Assembly: GCA_050184295.1 (NCBI GenBank)
Contig: JBFXAM010000033.1
Location: 1 to 43,151, forward strand
Length of the DNA stretch: 43,151 nucleotides
Origin: JBFXAM01 sp050184295
GTDB taxonomy: Bacteria; Planctomycetota; Phycisphaerae; UBA1845; Fen-1342
Direction: 5' to 3'
The notes beneath the pieces were generated by a model that saw only the letters and a list, made by a program, of their open reading frames with translations, was not told the origin of the DNA and did not search any database. The position numbers and the translations under genes were made by a program. This document shows positions 38,757-43,151 of the stretch, one piece after another. Numbering within the stretch: the stretch's first letter is position 1; the number at the start of each line of letters is the position of its first letter.

Positions 38757-39761
38757 CTATTGCGTCGCGCGCCAGGCGTAGTCGCCGTTCGGCCGCATCC
38801 AGCCCCAGCCCTCGACGCCCTTGACGCGCGCCAGGCCGTTGTGGAAGTCGCCCGCCTCGCGGAGCGTCGCCGGAATCACGAATTTGCCGGTCTTGTCGAT
38901 GTAACCCCACTTGCCGTCCGTGCGAACCGCCGCCAGCCCGTCACAGAACGGGCGGCCGTCCTGGTGCTGCGGCGTCACGACGAGCTTGCCGTTGCGGTCG
39001 ACGTACCCGCACTTGCGATTCAGCAATCCGCCGACGGTAACCTGCGCGAGTCCGTCGGAGAATCTGGTTGCGTCGCTGTACTGCGGCTCGATGATCATCT
39101 TGCCGGCCGTGTCGATGTAGCCCCACTTGCCGTCTTGCTTCACGGGCGCGAGGCCGTCGCTGAACGCGCCGCAATCCTCGAACTGGGGGCCGATCTTCAT
39201 CGTGCCGTTGCTGTCGACGTAGCCGTGCTTGCCGCCGACTTTGACGCACGCCAACTTGTCCGAGAAGTCAGACGCGTTCTCGAAGGCCGGCTGGATGACC
39301 ATGCGGCCGTCCTTGCCGATGTAGCCCCACTTGCCGTCCTGCTTCACGCGCGCCAGGCCTTCCGAAAAGTCGCCCGCGTCTTCATAGGTGAAGGGAACTG
39401 CCAGCTTCCCTTCGCGGTCGACAAAGCCGTAGCGGCTGCTCAGCAGCTCGCGCTTCTGAACCCGCGCCAGACCGTCGGAAAAGTCGTTCGCGCCGTCGAA
39501 CTGCGGCGGGATCGCCACCTTCCCGCTCGGATCCACAAACCCCCACTTGCCGTCGCGCTGCACGCGCGCCAGCCCGTCGCGGAAGCACTCCGCGGCCTCG
39601 AACTGCGGCTCGATGACGACCTTGCCGGACTCGTCCGCAAAGCCCCACCGGTTGTCTTCCTCGATCGGAATCCGGCCGTCCGCCGGCGCCGCGGGCGTCA
39701 GCCCGAGCGAAACCGCCGTCAGCGACCCAAACACCGTGCGCATCATCCATCCCGTACGCAT
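38757..39761 (-). CDS. Exported WG-repeat protein
   Basis: The 334-residue protein has a signal peptide (MRTGWMMRTVFGSLTAVSLGLTPAAPA, residues 1-27 in sense) and about eight WG repeats. Each reads roughly KWGFVDxxGKxxIxPQFxxAxxFSDGLARV (consensus given as pattern), spanning nearly the whole mature protein. WG repeats form beta-structures of unknown binding function on the cell surface or in the periplasm. CAGGAG lies 8 nt before the ATG at 39761. It is followed by a hairpin terminator. Confidence 0.88.
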   Translation of the reverse strand: MRTGWMMRTVFGSLTAVSLGLTPAAPADGRIPIEEDNRWGFADESGKVVIEPQFEAAECFRDGLARVQRDGKWGFVDPSGKVAIPPQFDGANDFSDGLARVQKRELLSSRYGFVDREGKLAVPFTYEDAGDFSEGLARVKQDGKWGYIGKDGRMVIQPAFENASDFSDKLACVKVGGKHGYVDSNGTMKIGPQFEDCGAFSDGLAPVKQDGKWGYIDTAGKMIIEPQYSDATRFSDGLAQVTVGGLLNRKCGYVDRNGKLVVTPQHQDGRPFCDGLAAVRTDGKWGYIDKTGKFVIPATLREAGDFHNGLARVKGVEGWGWMRPNGDYAWRATQ

Positions 39762-40119
39762 GTGCCTGTCTCCTGATTCAGCTCAGCCCCCCGTTTGCGA
39801 TCTCTGCACCGAACATTGTTCCGACCGCTGCGTGCGGTCCGGCGACTGCGGTCGGATGGGTTCGCCGGTCCGTCATTGCTCGGGGGAAGTCTAGCCCACG
39901 CGAAATTCGCGGCCATTGGGACTCGCTCGACGCGCATAAGGACAAATACCGACCCGGCCTTGGCGCGCCCGTTTGCGTCGCAAGACCCGCCACCCCTTCA
40001 ATACAACAAAGGCGCTGCAGCCGCGCCGGGATTGCACCGTGCCGCGTTTCGCAAGCGATTTCGCCGTGCCTCGCCGCCCGCTTGCGGCGCGCGGCGCGAG
40101 CGGCGGCCTGCGCGCATGC
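39762..40119. other. Gene-free interval between divergent genes
   Basis: No coding region is supported. gaaca-t-tgttc (within 39811-39821) is an 11-bp perfect palindrome near the WG gene; the spacing is one short of a Gram-positive-type LexA box. ataaggacaaatacc (near 39937-39951) is a local AT-richer patch. The GGATCATTCCC motif follows at 40120. Confidence 0.35.
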
Positions 40120-40130
40120 GGATCATTCCC
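40120..40130 (+). promoter_or_regulatory. GGATCATTCCC motif upstream of the YjzC-like gene
   Basis: This is the second copy of the 11-mer also found at 32557-32567. It lies 98 nt before the start at 40229 and is followed by tataggcttgcatacgg, which contains a possible -10 (GCATAC). Confidence 0.35.
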
Positions 40131-40228
40131 TATAGGCTTGCATACGGACGTGCGGTATGAATTAGCCAGAACTTGCGAGCGGGCGGAACCACTGGAGTGG
40201 CGCGGCCCGCGAGCGCTGGGAGACGAAG

Positions 40229-40477
40229 ATGCGCGCGACCTCCACCCACAGGTACGAATCCAACGAACGCTGCCCCACCACGGGACGCTATGCCTTCGAC
40301 GGTTTCGTTGACGCCGGACCGGCCGCGGTGCCCGGCGAAAACGAACAGTCCATCGAGCTGGCCGCCGGCGAGACGTTCCCCAAGGCCGGCCGACCGCAGC
40401 GAGCCTGCTTCTGGATCCTCGTCGAGGGCGACGAAGCGAATCCCGCCGGCGAGGCGCACGCGCCCGTCGACATCTGA
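40229..40477 (+). CDS. Small YjzC-like protein
   Basis: The 82-residue protein contains CPTTGRYAFDGFVDA and LAAGETFPKAGRPQRACFW. These match the loose pattern of YjzC-like peptides (P-x-TG-x-Y, then L-x-x-GE-x-FP and an aromatic end). The family is small and of unknown function. GGGAGA lies about 6 nt before the ATG. It is preceded by the GGATCATTCCC motif shared with the DUF2383 gene. Confidence 0.6.
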   Translation: MRATSTHRYESNERCPTTGRYAFDGFVDAGPAAVPGENEQSIELAAGETFPKAGRPQRACFWILVEGDEANPAGEAHAPVDI

Positions 40478-40651
40478 CCCGAGCCGCGCGTACGGGACGC
40501 GCCTGTCCGAGCGATGCGGGGAGCTGAGGCTGGGCGCTCGTCGAGTTCGGCGGGCGCCGGCCTCCTACCGCCAACCGTTGAATCGCGGCGCCACGCCGGG
40601 GCGGCGGCGGGTACGGGGAGCCGCTGGCGCCGCCCAACCGGGGAGTCCGCA

Positions 40652-41092
40652 ATGCTCCGACTTCTTCAACCAGGCGCGTGCGCGCTGCTCCTGACCTGCG
40701 GCGGCTGCGGGCTGCTGCTCGACGTCGTCAACCCGCCGATCACGACCGTGCGCCTGGTCAACAATTCCGACTTCGACGTGCGCGTCGTGCTTTTCTACGA
40801 CGACGAGCAGGACGCCCCGCGCGACCTGCTCACCGAGTTTGGCGTCCGCATGGAGCTGACGCTCGCGCCCGGCGAAACGGCGAGCTTCACGCGCGACTGC
40901 ACGGAGCTGCAAGCGCTGGTCATCGACAACGCCGAACTTCGCATCATCGGCCAGGTGGGCCCGGAGGCCGACACCGAAGTGCTGCGCGACGGGCGCGAGT
41001 TCGACTGTCGCGACGTGATCACGTTCACGTTCGATCACTCGCCGCTGCTCGTCGACTTCGATGTCGGCGTCGCGGTCGCGTCGGGCTCCTGA
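40652..41092 (+). CDS. Putative lipoprotein of unknown function
   Basis: The 146-residue product begins MLRLLQPGACALLLTCGGC, with two possible acylation cysteines (16 and 19); neither lipobox is perfect. The mature part is a single beta-rich acidic domain starting TTVRLVNNSDFDVRVVLFY, typical of small beta-sandwich proteins. GGGAG lies 6 nt before the ATG. The frame is open for 46 codons upstream, but no signal or ribosome site supports a longer form. lysS follows after 143 nt with its own promoter. Confidence 0.7.
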   Translation: MLRLLQPGACALLLTCGGCGLLLDVVNPPITTVRLVNNSDFDVRVVLFYDDEQDAPRDLLTEFGVRMELTLAPGETASFTRDCTELQALVIDNAELRIIGQVGPEADTEVLRDGREFDCRDVITFTFDHSPLLVDFDVGVAVASGS

Positions 41093-41198
41093 GACGCCGG
41101 TCCGGCGTCGGTGCACCGCGCGAGTACCCTCCCGCGCACGCCGGCGCCGGCCGCGCTGCAAGCGGCACGCCGGCGGTCCCGCCGCCGCCCGCGTGCGC

Positions 41199-41235
41199 TT
41201 GCGCGGCGCACCGCGATTCGATACACTCCCGCGCC
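41199..41235 (+). promoter_or_regulatory. lysS promoter, leaderless
   Basis: TTGCGC (41199-41204) and TACACT (41222-41227) are spaced exactly 17 nt. Eight nucleotides separate the -10 from the ATG at 41236, and no Shine-Dalgarno site is present, so the mRNA should be leaderless or nearly so. Confidence 0.6.
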
Positions 41236-42903
<1,668 letters not shown>

Positions 42904-43001
42904 TCGAAACTCATACTGCCAAAACCGTAAGGCGCGGACGGAGCGCCCGCCTATCATCTTTGCCCGAGCGCAGCGGGCCAGAAACGGAAGCCCGACATCT
43001 C

Positions 43002-43151
43002 ATGCACTCAGAACCCAAAGCGCTGCTACGGAAGGCTATTCTACAGGTCATTCCTCATCTTCAGAAATTATCTGGCGAATCATTGTCGCCGTACCAAGTG
43101 TGGACAAAAACGGGCGACCAACAATGGCAAGGCGAGGCCGTTCTTCGGCTC
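43002..43151 (+). CDS. Partial CDS of unknown function, cut by window end
   Basis: An open frame starts at ATG 43002 (MHSEPKALLRKAILQVI) and runs to the window end without a stop, giving at least 50 residues. Base composition is near 50% GC, clearly lower than the neighbours. The segment LSPYQVWTKTGDQQWQGEA is hydrophilic and not recognised. TATCAT at 42952-42957 could be its -10. It may be a horizontally acquired gene, but only its beginning is visible. Confidence 0.45.
   Translation, partial: MHSEPKALLRKAILQVIPHLQKLSGESLSPYQVWTKTGDQQWQGEAVLRL

Noticed and set aside
39811..39821. GAACATTGTTC palindrome as a LexA box
   Set aside because: The Gram-positive-type box is GAAC-N4-GTTC; here the spacer is 3, and the WG-repeat gene is not a typical SOS gene.
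42929..42950. ggcgc/gcgcc hairpin as lysS terminator
   Set aside because: Stem is only about 5-6 bp and no T-run follows.

Overview
The window is about 43 kb of very GC-rich bacterial chromosome with densely packed genes on both strands. Several features point to a member of the Planctomycetota: a PEP-CTERM-tailed secreted protein, a DUF2961 (GH172-type) protein, membrane proteins that begin with a zinc ribbon, many small lipoproteins, a cysteine-rich DUF11 lipoprotein resembling the chlamydial OmcB family, and a run of three SPFH (HflK/HflC-like) genes. This assignment is an inference from protein families; no rRNA or tRNA is visible in the window.

Layout. (1) 25-9639, plus strand: three SPFH membrane proteins, an ABC-2 exporter (ATPase plus permease) and a large membrane-anchored protein of unknown function, all in one direction. 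This is the best candidate for an undescribed envelope system. (2) 9651-13839, minus: mutS, a zinc-ribbon membrane protein and acylphosphatase, the last two coupled by an ATGA overlap. (3) 14323-15363, minus: a PEP-CTERM protein. (4) 15731-18358, minus: a Kef/YbaL-type antiporter with TrkA-N, CBS and PTS EIIA domains in one chain, with a REP-like inverted repeat after its stop. (5) 18526-25202: a DUF4139 protein, a divergent GH172-like protein, a small lipoprotein and the DUF11 lipoprotein. (6) 25905-28516: a LysM lipoprotein, coaD and a divergent lipoprotein. (7) 28596-32481: an orphan YdeP-like molybdopterin oxidoreductase followed by a zinc-ribbon membrane protein. (8) 32605-40477: a region that looks devoted to envelope stress, with a DUF2383 protein, a FixL/FixJ-type two-component pair, a minus-strand set matching the order of E. 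coli yqjD-yqjE-yqjK plus an Lmo0937-like peptide and an AI-2E permease, a WG-repeat protein and a YjzC-like peptide. (9) 40652-43151: a lipoprotein, lysS and the start of a partial gene of lower GC.

Two patterns cut across these regions. First, mutS, the zinc-ribbon gene at 10867, the antiporter and lysS each have a -10-like hexamer ending only 6-8 nt before the start codon and no Shine-Dalgarno sequence, which predicts leaderless mRNAs. Most other genes have good Shine-Dalgarno sites, so the genome appears to use both modes. Second, MutS, LysS and one zinc ribbon carry low-complexity insertions of roughly 35-70 residues inside otherwise conserved domains. Most starts given here were moved from the longest possible reading frame on the basis of Shine-Dalgarno, promoter or signal-peptide evidence.
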